Positions 9,811 to 19,686 of a DNA stretch of 64,000 nt are shown in pieces. Where the stretch lies: contig JBAOKB010000020.1 of the NCBI GenBank assembly GCA_037044905.1, forward strand, positions 62,001 through 126,000, in the 5' to 3' direction. Positions within the stretch are counted from its first letter, which is position 1. Each line of letters opens with the position of its first letter. Made by a program: the position numbers and the translations under genes. Origin of the DNA: Hortaea werneckii. Lineage: Eukaryota > Ascomycota > Dothideomycetes > Mycosphaerellales > Teratosphaeriaceae. The notes under the pieces were generated by a model. It was not told the DNA's origin and searched no databases. It saw only the letters and a list, made by a program, of their open reading frames with translations.

Positions 9811-11633
9811 ATGGCTGAGAACAACGCACCCCCGGCCGAGAAGGTCATCCCGCTCACCGAGCCGCCCAAAGAGGGTGAGGCCGAAGGCGAAAAGGGCCCC
9901 TCGAAGGGAGCATTGAAGAAGATGCAGAAGGAGAAGGAGAAGGTATGGATACACTGCGGAGAATACCGAGAGAAGTCGCGCATTTTGTGGGCAAACGCTT
10001 ACAAGTGACATAGGCTGAGAAGGCTGCGGCACGTAAAGCCGCCGAGGAGGCCCAGAAGAAGCAGGCGGAGGCCGACGATGTCTCCAAGAACGACTATGGC
10101 GAGCTGGACCCCTTCGGCAGACATCCAGGCATTCCGAGCAACGAGAAAGTGCCCCGTGTAAAGCTCTCGACTGTGGCGGAGGAGTTCCAGGACACATCCA
10201 AGATGGACGAGCCTGAGGGCCCACACGTCGTCTTCACTGCCACCGTTGCCAACTCCCGAGGACAGAGTGCCAAGCTGGCCTTCATGGAGCTGGAGCAAGA
10301 ATACAACACCATCCAGGCCGTCATCGCCGCAAGCGAGACTCTCAGCAGACAAATGGTCAAGTTCACGACCAGCATTCCCTCACAGTCCCGCGTCCTCGTG
10401 CATGCCTTGATCAAGAAGCCAAAGGAGCCAGTGAAGAGCACAACCATCCAGAACCTCGAGGCGCACATCAAGAAGATCTACATTGTCTGCAAGGCCGATG
10501 CCCAGCTTCCACTCCAAGTTGTCGACGCCGAGCGCCCGATCCCCGTGGAAGGCGAAGAGGACAACACCAAGGACCAAGAGGATGGCCGTCCGATTGTTAC
10601 CCTCAACACTCGCTTGAACAACCGCACCATCGACCTTCGCGCTAAGCACAACCAAGCCATCTTCGCGATCAAGGCTGGTGTCTCTCAGCTATTCCGTGAG
10701 TTCCTTGGCGCGCACGGTTTCAAGGACGTCCAATCTCCTGCACTCCTTGGAGCACCTTCGGAGGGTGGTGCCAACGTCTTCGAAGTCACCTACTTTGGCG
10801 GCAAGGCGTACCTCGCTCAGTCTCCCCAGCTGTACAAGCAGATGCTCATCACCGCCAACTTCCTCAAGGTTATGGAGGTTGGCCCTGTCTTCCGTGCTGA
10901 GAACTCCAACACCGCCCGCCATCTGACCGAATTCACGGGTCTCGATATGGAGATGGAACTTATGGACGAAACTGACTACCACGAGGTCGTTGGCCTGCTC
11001 GAGAACCTGATGCTTCACATATTCAAGGGTCTCCGCTCCCGTTACTCCAAGGAGACTGACCTTGTTCGCTCAATCTACCACGTCGAGGAATTCAAGCTGC
11101 CTGAAGCCGGCAAGGTACCTCGTCTGACTTTCGCCGAAGGTATCCAGATGCTCCGCGAAGACGGTGTCGAGATCGCCGACATGGACGACCTCTCCACGCC
11201 CGACGAGAAGCGTCTCGGCGCACTCGTGCTGAAGAAGTACGGCTCCGACTTCTACGTCATGGACAAGTACCCACTCGCCGTACGACCGTTCTACACTATG
11301 CCCGACCCAGCCACCTACGGCTCGGATCCCAACGACCCTAACGCCGGTTACTCGAACTCATACGACTTCTTCATGCGCGGCCAGGAAATCATGTCCGGTG
11401 CCCAGCGTATCCACCAGGCCTCGTTCCTGGAGAAGCGAATGAAGGAACACGTGAGCCCGGTGGACGCCAACAGCCCAGGCCTGAGGGACTACGTCAACGC
11501 CTTCCGAGCTGGCTGCAATGCCCACGCTGGTGGTGGTATCGGTCTGGAGCGTATCGTCATGCTGTGGCTAGGCCTGCCGAACGTCAGGTTGGCTAGTCTG
11601 TTCCCTAGGGATCCTACCAGGTTGGCACCTTAG
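9811..11633 (+). CDS. DPS1: Aspartyl-tRNA synthetase, cytosolic
   Basis: Class IIb aminoacyl-tRNA synthetase that charges cytosolic tRNA-Asp. Exons are 9811-9942 and 10014-11633; the 71-base intron GTATGG..TAG joins KEKEK to AEKAAARKAAEE in frame, giving 583 residues. The Lys/Ala/Glu-rich N-terminal helix (about 30-70) is the tRNA-binding extension usual in eukaryotic AspRS. An OB-fold anticodon domain follows (about 85-200). The catalytic domain shows motif 2 (GPVFRAENSNTARHLTEFTG) and motif 3 (GGGIGLERIVMLWLGLPNVR), ending SLFPRDPTRLAP. No mitochondrial presequence is seen, so a separate mitochondrial enzyme is expected elsewhere in the genome. Confidence 0.97.
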
Positions 11634-12073
11634 ACGTATCAGATATAGAGGACGGAAGAGTGGGGTTACTTGTCTGCGTGGAAGTCTGGTTGTCGTTGGT
11701 AGTTCGGTATCTATTCGAGACGTAGAATATGAAGATGATTCACGAAAGAAAAGCTATATGTCCATTCGTCGACAAGAAAGATTATCTTAACGTTTCGAAA
11801 GTGCCAACGAGAACGAGATCGTGATTCCGTCACATGACATCTCGTACTTGAATCCACACGGGAGAGGACATGAAGTGAGATAAGATGCCGCAGGATGTTC
11901 AGCAATGACTAAAAGCCAGGAAAGGACAGCTTCGTTTACGGTGCGATAGCAGTTTACCAATCGGGTATATCCATCACAAGAAAACGCCAGATGTAAATGC
12001 GAACCAAAAACGCCAGTCATCTCCACATGCAGCGAATGCCTCCCATGTAGTCCTCTAGCACCTCCCCCAAGAA
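11634..12073. other. Convergent intergenic spacer
   Basis: 3' regions of the aspartyl-tRNA synthetase gene (+) and the MFS transporter gene (-), 440 bases. No gene or structured RNA recognised. Confidence 0.55.
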
Positions 12074-14338
12074 TCAGAACTTCTCCATCAAATTCTTCCT
12101 CACCGTCCACATCCTCGCCTTCTTCCCATAGATGTACATGGGGATCGTAGTCAGCAGACAGGCAATTTGAATGCCGCCGATCGCCACGAAGACATCCTTG
12201 CTCCCCTCCCCTTGCAACCACTTGTTGAAGAACAAACTAAACACCAACCCGTGGAGAATATTCTTCGAGAAATTCAGCGTCACCAGCGCCTCGCCTGCAT
12301 ACTGGCGGTAGCTGTCCACGGCAAAAGTGATGGAGGTCGTCGAGCCGAGCGAACAGCCAAAGGAGATGAAGCCGAAGAAAATGGTCGGCACGATCCAGGC
12401 GTCTCGTTCTTCAGCTGACCAGCCATAGCCCATGAGTCCAATAACGGTGGTAAACATGATAGGGATCGCCATGATCAAACGGAACTCCGGCTCGTAGATC
12501 CCGCCATTGCGACGTGCTAGGCTGCGAACGATGATATCCGAGACCTTGCCGGCGACAGCTGTGCCGAGGACGCCACCGACGAAAGGGGAAATGTAGACCA
12601 ACCCCGTCTGTAAGGGGGTAAAGTTGTAGGATTCGTGGTTCTGGTAGATCTCCGCAACGGACTCGGAAAGCACGATGAGCCAGCCGACTGAAAGACTGTA
12701 GACGAGCGTGGACCAGAGGATGGAAGGGTAGGCGAAAAGGATGAAAGGACGCAGAGCGACGCGGAACCAGTTGTCCTTTGATAGCCGACCGGACCAGGGT
12801 TTGAGGGACTGCAGATAAGTCTTGCGGGGGCCTGAGCGGTAGCGGGCTATGTATGCGTTTGGGTGGAGTCCAGAGTGACTCCGTGGGGAGAGCGTGCCGG
12901 AAGACGGTAAGGTTAGCGTACCTGCCTCCATTTGTGATGCGGACACGGCAGGACTGAGAAAGTAGCCTGTGTTGTCTGGAATGGTCAATGCTGTCAAGGG
13001 TTCCGCGACAGTGTCTCGCCTAGGTTCATCGTCCTTTTCAGTTTTGTCGTCTTGAGCAGATGGCAGGGGAGTTGGCGCTTGTTGAGAGCCGTCTGTTGCC
13101 ACATCATCCTTTTCTGTACTCCCTTCGTCTTCATTTTGGAAGTGCGCATGCCTCTCTGGCTTCCGTTCCCCGACAGCTCTATCAACAACTGCCTCGGATT
13201 TCTCGTCGTCTACCTGGGGTGCAGACTTCCTCCGAGCAGTCGGACTTGCTATGCTCCAAGAATGATTCCTCAAGAAGCTCGGCCGCTTCTTCACATGCTT
13301 ATGAGGAACTGGTGTTCTATCCCAGAACGTCTCAGGCACGAAGAAGACTAGTAAGCAGAGCCCGAAGCCGGCAATGATAGCAACAATCCAGAAGACCCAC
13401 CGCCAGTGCAAGCTCTGAATGACTGCCGCACTGACTAGCGGGACGAGGTTCTTACCACCAAGCAGCAGGAGCGTGTAGATACCCAATCGGTAGGCTTTCT
13501 CATGCAGGAAGTAGATTTCGGCAACAGTAGCAGAGGGAAGGCATTCCACTGAACTGACTGCTATGCCCTGGAAGATACGAGCAACGACCAGACTGGCGAA
13601 ATTCGGTGACAGGGCGCACCAGACTGAGGTGACGATGAAACAAGTTGCTGCAATCAGGTAGACAGGACGCTTACCGAACAAGATAGCCGTGGGCGAGAGG
13701 AGTACGCTGCCAACACCAAGGCCCATCATGTAGAGGCCGGTAGTGAGTGCAACAGAGGGCACCGAGACGTCGAAGTCGGAAGCCACCTCCTTGAAACCAG
13801 CAGCCAGGATGGGAGTCATGCCACCGCCGACCATGCAGTAGAAGCCCAGAGACAAGAGAGCCAGATCGCGACGTATCATGGGCCAGTTGAGCGGATCGTT
13901 CTCGCTGTCATCGGGCTGAGGCTCGAGCACTATCTTGCCGTCCGGTGTTCTTTTCTTTTCAGGGATGATTGATCTCCTGCGTGACGTTGAGCTAGACCTC
14001 GATTGTGGGTAAGGTGATGGTAAAGAAGATGCCGACGTCCTAGCCGGGGCGTTACGCAGACCCAAAGGCTCGTTATACTCGGAAACTTTCGACAGCAGCA
14101 AGATAGATCCTGGCACCTCATCCGTGTCTGGATCGTTCATGATACCCATATTCCACCTGTCTTTCTTCTTCTGCGGCGCCAACTGGCTGGCGTCAGACAT
14201 ACTGGTTCTGTTGCTTGGTTCGTCCGCCGGTCCATGTCTAGCCCCTAACATGGCCTTCCAATCCAAGCGCTTCTTCCCTTGTGCATCCGCCGCAGCAGCA
14301 GCAGGTGCTGGCTGCTCAATCACGGGCTCCGAAGCCAT
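12074..14338 (-). CDS. MFS transporter, fungal drug:H+ antiporter / Hol1-like
   Basis: Plasma-membrane transporter of the major facilitator superfamily, 754 residues in one exon. The start chosen (MASEPVIEQ) is an ATG; an in-frame ATG also exists about nine codons upstream. A roughly 150-residue cytoplasmic N-tail contains an SRSSSTSRRRS patch. The family-typical PDDSENDPLNWP lies just before the first membrane segment. Six hydrophobic segments follow, including LYMMGLGVGSVLLSPTAILF and a loop-2-like FGKRPVYL. A charged central loop of about 180 residues (roughly 390-550) is unusually long. A second set of about six segments runs from FILFAYPSILWSTLVYSL to the end. Substrate is unknown: family members move polyamines, drugs or organic cations. 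Confidence 0.93.
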   Translation of the reverse strand: MASEPVIEQPAPAAAAADAQGKKRLDWKAMLGARHGPADEPSNRTSMSDASQLAPQKKKDRWNMGIMNDPDTDEVPGSILLLSKVSEYNEPLGLRNAPARTSASSLPSPYPQSRSSSTSRRRSIIPEKKRTPDGKIVLEPQPDDSENDPLNWPMIRRDLALLSLGFYCMVGGGMTPILAAGFKEVASDFDVSVPSVALTTGLYMMGLGVGSVLLSPTAILFGKRPVYLIAATCFIVTSVWCALSPNFASLVVARIFQGIAVSSVECLPSATVAEIYFLHEKAYRLGIYTLLLLGGKNLVPLVSAAVIQSLHWRWVFWIVAIIAGFGLCLLVFFVPETFWDRTPVPHKHVKKRPSFLRNHSWSIASPTARRKSAPQVDDEKSEAVVDRAVGERKPERHAHFQNEDEGSTEKDDVATDGSQQAPTPLPSAQDDKTEKDDEPRRDTVAEPLTALTIPDNTGYFLSPAVSASQMEAGTLTLPSSGTLSPRSHSGLHPNAYIARYRSGPRKTYLQSLKPWSGRLSKDNWFRVALRPFILFAYPSILWSTLVYSLSVGWLIVLSESVAEIYQNHESYNFTPLQTGLVYISPFVGGVLGTAVAGKVSDIIVRSLARRNGGIYEPEFRLIMAIPIMFTTVIGLMGYGWSAEERDAWIVPTIFFGFISFGCSLGSTTSITFAVDSYRQYAGEALVTLNFSKNILHGLVFSLFFNKWLQGEGSKDVFVAIGGIQIACLLTTIPMYIYGKKARMWTVRKNLMEKF

Positions 14339-15533
14339 GATTAATCGACGTGCCGTCCCCAGCAATGCACAAACTAGTCCAGATAGCAGATAAAACCGAG
14401 CAAGTTCACCCTTTCTATATGGCGAGACAGGAGACCGGCATATTTCATCTGCATATATATATCTTAATAATAATCAACACAAGCGGTCAGTCAAATGAAG
14501 GTCATGCGCAGAGCAGATCCGGTGGCGTGGAGGGTCCGCAGTAGGATGACAATGCGAACGCGGGCTAGGCGAACCAAGAAAGCAGCAGACAATGAACCCA
14601 GATGACCATTTAGTATGGTACCTAGCAATAGTAGCCAACGCGCCGTCTCCGCGACCGATACTCGCCTATCATCGCGGCTTCAGCTCGAGCGGATGATGGT
14701 ATGACATGGAGAATGGGATACTGCTGGAAGGCCGACACGCGCGATAGCCTGGAAGACGGCGGCGCAGCATCATGGTGGCCGAGTCAGCATGTCTGGGAGG
14801 CTGAGGTCTGGAGCGATCTGCTTGGTTACGATATCTTGGAAGACCCACTTCCCCGGATTTGAACCCTGAGATGGGAAGACATGGCTCGTGGGCACGCTGC
14901 AGGGCAAGTAGAGACGAAGTAGGCCAAAGCAAAGGATCCCTTTGTCTTTGGATTCTGACATTCAGACGGGCAAGCATGAGCATTCTAGCGTTCGCGAAGA
15001 GGATCGACTCGGACGCAGGGTAGACTATGGCGTAGGATCTGCACACGCGAGCCAGCAACACTACTGCAGACGATGCAGCTAGGGCTCGTAGCTTTATCAT
15101 GTGAGCATGCTACTGACAACGCTAAAAGGCTCCGCCTTGTCTCATGGTCAAGAATGACAGCGCGCATTTGCCGCGACCACGGCGGTGAGGATCAACTACA
15201 AGTTTCTCAGTGGCCGTCAGTACATGCTGACTGCGAGGCTGTTTTACCTCTGGATAGCCGAAGCCCTTGTCATCATGCTGAAGCATACGGTTCCCATCTC
15301 CTGGTTGTAAGTATCTGACATGCCACCTTGGCTGCCTTTGTACTCAAGATTGGAAGTACATATGAGTCTAAAACATAGTTTGGTAACGGCAAGCTTGAGC
15401 GAATTGGGAGAGCATTCAAGACTTCGACAACAGCCGTTGCTGCCCGTCAAGTGGTATTGCATAATGGGTATCTTGCATAGCAAAGAAGGTCATAAACGTA
15501 GATCAGGCATAGCAAGGCCAATAGACACGGGCC
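14339..15533. other. Intergenic, about 1.2 kb, no gene seen
   Basis: Between the MFS start and the Pop7 stop, both on the minus strand. Open frames are short, overlapping and unlike known proteins. One stretch near 14855-14880 resembles a tRNA T-arm on the minus strand but does not pair. A short AT-rich patch, ATATATATATCTTAATAATAA, sits at 14454-14474 upstream of the MFS gene. Confidence 0.55.
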
Positions 15534-16346
15534 TCAACGCAGGCTCACTGCCACTTCTAAAACGCTCACATACCGTACCCTAGTTTCAGGGATTGATTCC
15601 TCTTGCGCGGCTGCAGCTTGTGGTCGAACACGTCTGTCCTGTTTCTCCGCCACGTCAGATTCACTCGGCGGTACATTTGCAGTGCCTCCGTCCTCATCGA
15701 CTTCCATATCGTCCTTGTTGCTTTCCGTGCGACTTCCAGCGAGATCTTTGTCATTATCGCCTCCAGGTGCTCCTTCGGGTACATCTATGTCGTCCACTGC
15801 AGCAACGCTTCCAGTGCGAACAGTGACCATGTACTCTTGCCTTTGTTGGAACCAGCATCCCATCTCCATAACCTTTGGTATCGCCTTGCCAGTTCCTTTG
15901 AGCAGTACTTCCTCGCCCGCGCCTTCAACCTCGTCATCTCCAGCCGTCAATCCTCCAACCTTTCGCTTCGCCTTTGCACTCTCAACCTGCCGAGCAATGT
16001 CTCCTATCTCATCCGTTGCGTCATCATCTTGCCTCTTCCTTTTCCGACCATTTTGGCCCTTCTGTCGTGCAAGTGTCGTGGCTGATTGGACCAACCGCTT
16101 GTCGCTCAATCGAAGAAGTTTCTCGACGCGTTTTACGGCTGAGAGGAAGGGCGTGCGGGTACCGACATAGACCACTTTCTGCTGAGATGCGCCTGCATAC
16201 GGCGAAGGGATTGCAGCATGGTGGAGAGGTCGCTTTGACACGGTCGCATTTGGTGGAAGTTTAGGGAGCTTCGTCTTCTTCTCGCTCTGGGCCGTACTTC
16301 TAGATGGCTTTGCCGGAAGCCGCTGCTGAGGCTGAGGGGTAGCCAT
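15534..16346 (-). CDS. POP7: RNase P / RNase MRP subunit Pop7 (Rpp20, Alba-like)
   Basis: Subunit of RNase P and RNase MRP, which process tRNA 5' ends and rRNA precursors; with Pop6 it binds the P3 RNA stem. 270 residues starting at MATPQPQQ; the frame stays open upstream. The Alba-like core is split. Its first half is KRPLHHAAIPSPYAG, then VVYVGTRTPFLSAVKRVEKL. The second half is EVLLKGTGKAIPKVMEMGCW, then QRQEYMVTVRTGSV, and the last strand RVRYVSVLEVAVSLR is at the C-terminus. Two acidic or Lys-rich inserts (about 110-165 and 205-255) interrupt the fold, as is common in filamentous fungi. It diverges from LIP2 with only 234 bases between starts. Confidence 0.86.
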   Translation of the reverse strand: MATPQPQQRLPAKPSRSTAQSEKKTKLPKLPPNATVSKRPLHHAAIPSPYAGASQQKVVYVGTRTPFLSAVKRVEKLLRLSDKRLVQSATTLARQKGQNGRKRKRQDDDATDEIGDIARQVESAKAKRKVGGLTAGDDEVEGAGEEVLLKGTGKAIPKVMEMGCWFQQRQEYMVTVRTGSVAAVDDIDVPEGAPGGDNDKDLAGSRTESNKDDMEVDEDGGTANVPPSESDVAEKQDRRVRPQAAAAQEESIPETRVRYVSVLEVAVSLR

Positions 16347-16580
16347 CGAAACACTGGGATAGGAGATTGGGTGCAATACAGTCAATGTGACCGCAAGAAC
16401 ACCATTCCTGCGACAGTACAAAAGTTCGCGAAAGTGAAGCTCAGATTGATTTCCCCACGTAGATCACGCCGAAGTGGATTCTTTCCCGACGCTGCATGTC
16501 GGTCTCCCGCCGTGTCTGCATTCCTCTGCATGTGAAAGCTAGTGCTATTGAATAGTAGACGTCACTTCATACAACTCAAC
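16347..16580. promoter_or_regulatory. Shared divergent promoter region, POP7 / LIP2
   Basis: The 234 bases between the two start codons must contain both promoters. No specific factor site is recognised. The LIP2 frame opens upstream of its ATG at 16581 only through a GTG at 16542, so the ATG is preferred. Confidence 0.55.
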
Positions 16581-17291
16581 ATGATCCTTCGACATCTACA
16601 TATTCCGGGCCTGACGCCTTATGCCCACGCTTCGAAGCTCCAGGATCTTCTCGTTACCCGTCTGCTTGCCCACAAATCCAACCCTGCTCTGCCTGCACCA
16701 GATCCAACCATCATCACGGCCCAATTCCATCCTGTCTACACGTGCGGTCGACGAGAGATTGGATCAGTCTCCGAAGAGCAAAGAGATTATCTCACGCAGT
16801 CTACACAATGGGGCAAGGCCGAGTTCCGTGAGGCCATGCGTGGCGGGCAGACTACTTTCCACGGTCCTGGCCAAGTCGTTGCATATCCCATTCTAGATCT
16901 GCGACGCCACGGCATCAGTCCTAGATGTTGGGTTGACAAGCTTGAAGAGACAGTAATTAGAACCTGCGCAGACTATGGTGTACAGACGAGAAGAACAGAG
17001 AACCCCGGAGTGTGGGTGAACGAGCAAGAGAAGATATGCGCACTCGGTGTACATCTGCGCCGTAACGTGACCAGTCATGGAATCGGGCTGAATGTCAACC
17101 CTGAGCTTGGGTGGTTTGGACGTATTGTCGCATGTGGCCTACAGGGGAAAAGCACGACAAGCCTTGCGCAGCAAGGCGTGAAGCCTCTACCGAGCGTGCA
17201 AGATGTAGGCAAGATTTTCGTCAGAACACTTGCTGAGGGCATCAAAGACATTGAGGCTATAGCTGAAATCGATGAGGATGCAATCGATTGA
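16581..17291 (+). CDS. LIP2: Lipoyl(octanoyl) transferase, mitochondrial
   Basis: LipB-family enzyme that moves octanoate from acyl carrier protein to target lysines, the first committed step of lipoic acid assembly for pyruvate and 2-oxoglutarate dehydrogenases and glycine cleavage. 236 residues, one exon, ATG at 16581 (MILRHLHIPGLTPYAHA). Visible LipB motifs: TCGRRE, the substrate-loop RGGQTTFHGPGQVVAYPILD, the conserved Lys in NEQEKICALGVHLRR, then SHGIGLNVN. The catalytic Cys is in the segment FGRIVACGLQGKSTTSL. Length matches the family. Mitochondrial location is known for fungal homologs; the presequence here is short, so targeting is inferred. Confidence 0.96.
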   Translation: MILRHLHIPGLTPYAHASKLQDLLVTRLLAHKSNPALPAPDPTIITAQFHPVYTCGRREIGSVSEEQRDYLTQSTQWGKAEFREAMRGGQTTFHGPGQVVAYPILDLRRHGISPRCWVDKLEETVIRTCADYGVQTRRTENPGVWVNEQEKICALGVHLRRNVTSHGIGLNVNPELGWFGRIVACGLQGKSTTSLAQQGVKPLPSVQDVGKIFVRTLAEGIKDIEAIAEIDEDAID

Positions 17292-17756
17292 GGACCGCAT
17301 GCTTCACAGCCTTACGCCTGGCACATTGAAGGTCTACTTCCTTCAGCGTCAGCACAGCTGTTGTCGCTTGCCGCCTTTTCCTACAATTGGCACTTCTAAT
17401 AGTGCCTATAACCTTCCCGCCTCTGCCTTAGTACCAGCGTTTGCAATGTTTTCTGGGCAGACATGGTCACGTGGACTTCCAAGGTTGTTGTGCGGTTCAC
17501 AGCGCCAGATCTGGGGTTCGCTGGAAAGCTTAATACCAGGCCTTCCAGATTCCGAGCGACTGGTCCTTGTGACCTCAGCACTCCCACTTCTGGACCTCAA
17601 GACGCGATCTCGACCGATTTGAGGTTGTCTGGTCTGCTTGCATGCTTACCTTTCCATACCATAGTTATGTTGGAGCTGTCCCCGCTCTAGTAGCTTGGGC
17701 AGCGGGTAGGTAAATGCTCTGCTCCCAACCAATTTACGCCATTCTTGCTAGGCAGT
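17292..17756. other. Intergenic, 465 bases
   Basis: LIP2 3' region and the presumed promoter of the next, unknown gene. Short open frames on both strands are not supported. Confidence 0.5.
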
Positions 17757-19169
17757 ATGTCTATTGCAAGTCCACCCTTCTGGCGAACATCTTCCTCAAG
17801 CTTCAATTCGCGGCTCAAAAGACTACCAAGGATTGAGATGCGGGCCTCTGATTCTCGCGAGCAATCTGAACTTACCGGTGACGAGTTATATCGCTGGTGC
17901 TCCGCAGGCTCAGCACTGTGTAGTGACAAGCTGCTGCTGCCTCGCGACACCATCGTCTGCCATCCACCGCTACCAGACACAGAAGATCGGCTTGGTAAAT
18001 CAGTGAGCTTTCGGGGTGACAGTATCTGGATCCAGCCAGATCTGCATCTGCGCCTTAAAAACGACGAAGGCAATCGGTCTTGCAACGAAGCAGACAAGGA
18101 GGAGCGAGAGCGGACGGGGAGGCGTTCCCTATCTCAGGCAGCGTCCGTTCCACGAGAAAGGATGCTAAGGTCAAGCAAGGGACGAGTAAGGCTGGAAAAC
18201 TCAGATCCATCAATGACAGTACCACACCCAGCAACATCAAGAGGCTCAGAGCATAGGAAGTCTCGGGGCCGCACAACGAGCGGGACTGACTCCGTCGCTG
18301 CCCCTCGCGTGCCCGCCAAAAGCAAGGAACGCGCGAGAAGGACGCAACAGATGAGACCTGTGCCCGTCACACCAGACGTCACAGGTGAAATCTCTCCACT
18401 GGTCCCGAAAGGGTCGCAAATTTTCGTTGAAAACGTTCTCGAAACCCATGCGAATGATGCGAAGCCGCCCTTGCCTTTGAGATCGCCACTGCGTGAGTCG
18501 AGAAAGGGACTTGATCTTGAGCTATTAGCGTCGGCTTTGCCCGGCTTTCATGATGTTTCAAGGGCTGGTACAAATCTGTCCGGGGAATTCTCAGAAGAAC
18601 GTACCTTGGGATGCCCTGAGGGACCATGTGAACTCTCTTTCGATGAGGATTGGCCACTAAAGCCTCTAAAAGCTTCTGAAGAGGACGTGAGATCGTCTTC
18701 TGCGCATCCGACTTGTCCGGTATCAACGCTGTACTCCGAAGAGAGGTACTGTGCTCAACAAAAGAGATTATCGGAGGAAGAGCATATCAGGCTTGCACAC
18801 TATGGCAGCAGCGACTACGAGGAAGGCGAACATGTTGGCTCAAGCGGCAAGGATGAAGACGGCGAAGAAGAGAGTGCGATCGACTTACTGAAGCCACGCG
18901 AGAGAGCAGCGCGGCGACCGAAGACAATCCGTGACGACCAATTCTTCCGAGGGTGGAATCGCTGGTGGGACATGAGCCTGCCCCAGCGACAAAAAGAGCA
19001 CGACACCATCTCTGAGGAACTTCTCCGCTTCACTTGGCCTGTTGTGAAGCAGGATGGCCGTCCCCCGCAGAGACCAGATGAGCCTGGTAGTCCGCGCGGT
19101 ACTGCAAAAAAACGACCTGGGCCGTGGACCTTCGATCTCAGAAGGCTGGAGTATATGGACCTCATGTAG
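17757..19169 (+). CDS. Unknown protein, basic and mostly disordered
   Basis: Open frame of 470 residues from the first ATG (MSIASPPFWRTSSSS) with no stop or intron. I do not recognise a family. The first 200 residues are rich in Ser and Arg with several SxR/RxxS patches, consistent with a phosphorylated disordered protein. A central acidic stretch (around EEGEHVGSSGKDEDGEEES) precedes the only segment that looks folded: RPKTIRDDQFFRGWNRWWDM followed by SLPQRQKEHDTISEELLRFT near residues 400-440. The C-terminus is KRPGPWTFDLRRLEYMDLM. The frame length and the tryptophan-rich end argue for a real gene, but I have no homology evidence. Confidence 0.55.
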   Translation: MSIASPPFWRTSSSSFNSRLKRLPRIEMRASDSREQSELTGDELYRWCSAGSALCSDKLLLPRDTIVCHPPLPDTEDRLGKSVSFRGDSIWIQPDLHLRLKNDEGNRSCNEADKEERERTGRRSLSQAASVPRERMLRSSKGRVRLENSDPSMTVPHPATSRGSEHRKSRGRTTSGTDSVAAPRVPAKSKERARRTQQMRPVPVTPDVTGEISPLVPKGSQIFVENVLETHANDAKPPLPLRSPLRESRKGLDLELLASALPGFHDVSRAGTNLSGEFSEERTLGCPEGPCELSFDEDWPLKPLKASEEDVRSSSAHPTCPVSTLYSEERYCAQQKRLSEEEHIRLAHYGSSDYEEGEHVGSSGKDEDGEEESAIDLLKPRERAARRPKTIRDDQFFRGWNRWWDMSLPQRQKEHDTISEELLRFTWPVVKQDGRPPQRPDEPGSPRGTAKKRPGPWTFDLRRLEYMDLM

Positions 19170-19686
19170 AAAACAGTATCTGAGCGGATCCAATGGTTGG
19201 ATTCTCGGTCTACCTTGCACCAGAACCGCAGCTTTACTCGTTCTGAAGCGCAAGCGGACGCTCTGCGGTCTGACTGTGCCTGTAACTACCTATGCAGCGG
19301 GTCTCATCTCCGCTCTCGAATTCCTACAACGGAATCAATCGTCAATGGGCGCCGCATGTACCTTGGCAATGTCGAATTCCTGGTGCATCGCGCAGCATCG
19401 CAGTGTGGAAGGCGCAAGCTCGCCCAGCTCTTTCCGCTGTAGACATCCCAATGAGCTTATTTCGACCACAGGTGAAGTTGGTCTGACCGCTTTTTCCTTC
19501 GCTACCACTCTACTGGCAGCATGCATTTCACAACCCTCTCTTGTTGTTTCCGACATTCTTTCATCCGACATCGTTCATCCCAGCCTTTCCTCCTGGATCA
19601 CCGTCTCCGTGCAGAGTTCTCACCAGATAGTCCTACCACATTACCAGACCCTACAGTGCATCGCAACCGCATCTAAAGCTACTAAG
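19170..19686. other. Intergenic, 517 bases
   Basis: Lies between the unknown gene and the broken RRM gene. The RRM frame is open upstream across this stretch, but the segment lacks recognisable protein features, so I place the start at the later ATG. Confidence 0.5.

Noticed and set aside
14855..14880. tRNA T-arm-like sequence on the minus strand (GGGTTCAAATCCGG)
   Set aside because: The stem does not pair beyond two bases, and no D-arm or acceptor stem is found at the right distance.
19054..19686. N-terminal extension of the RRM frame, open upstream of its ATG
   Set aside because: It overlaps the preceding gene and its composition does not look like protein; the ATG at 19687 is better.
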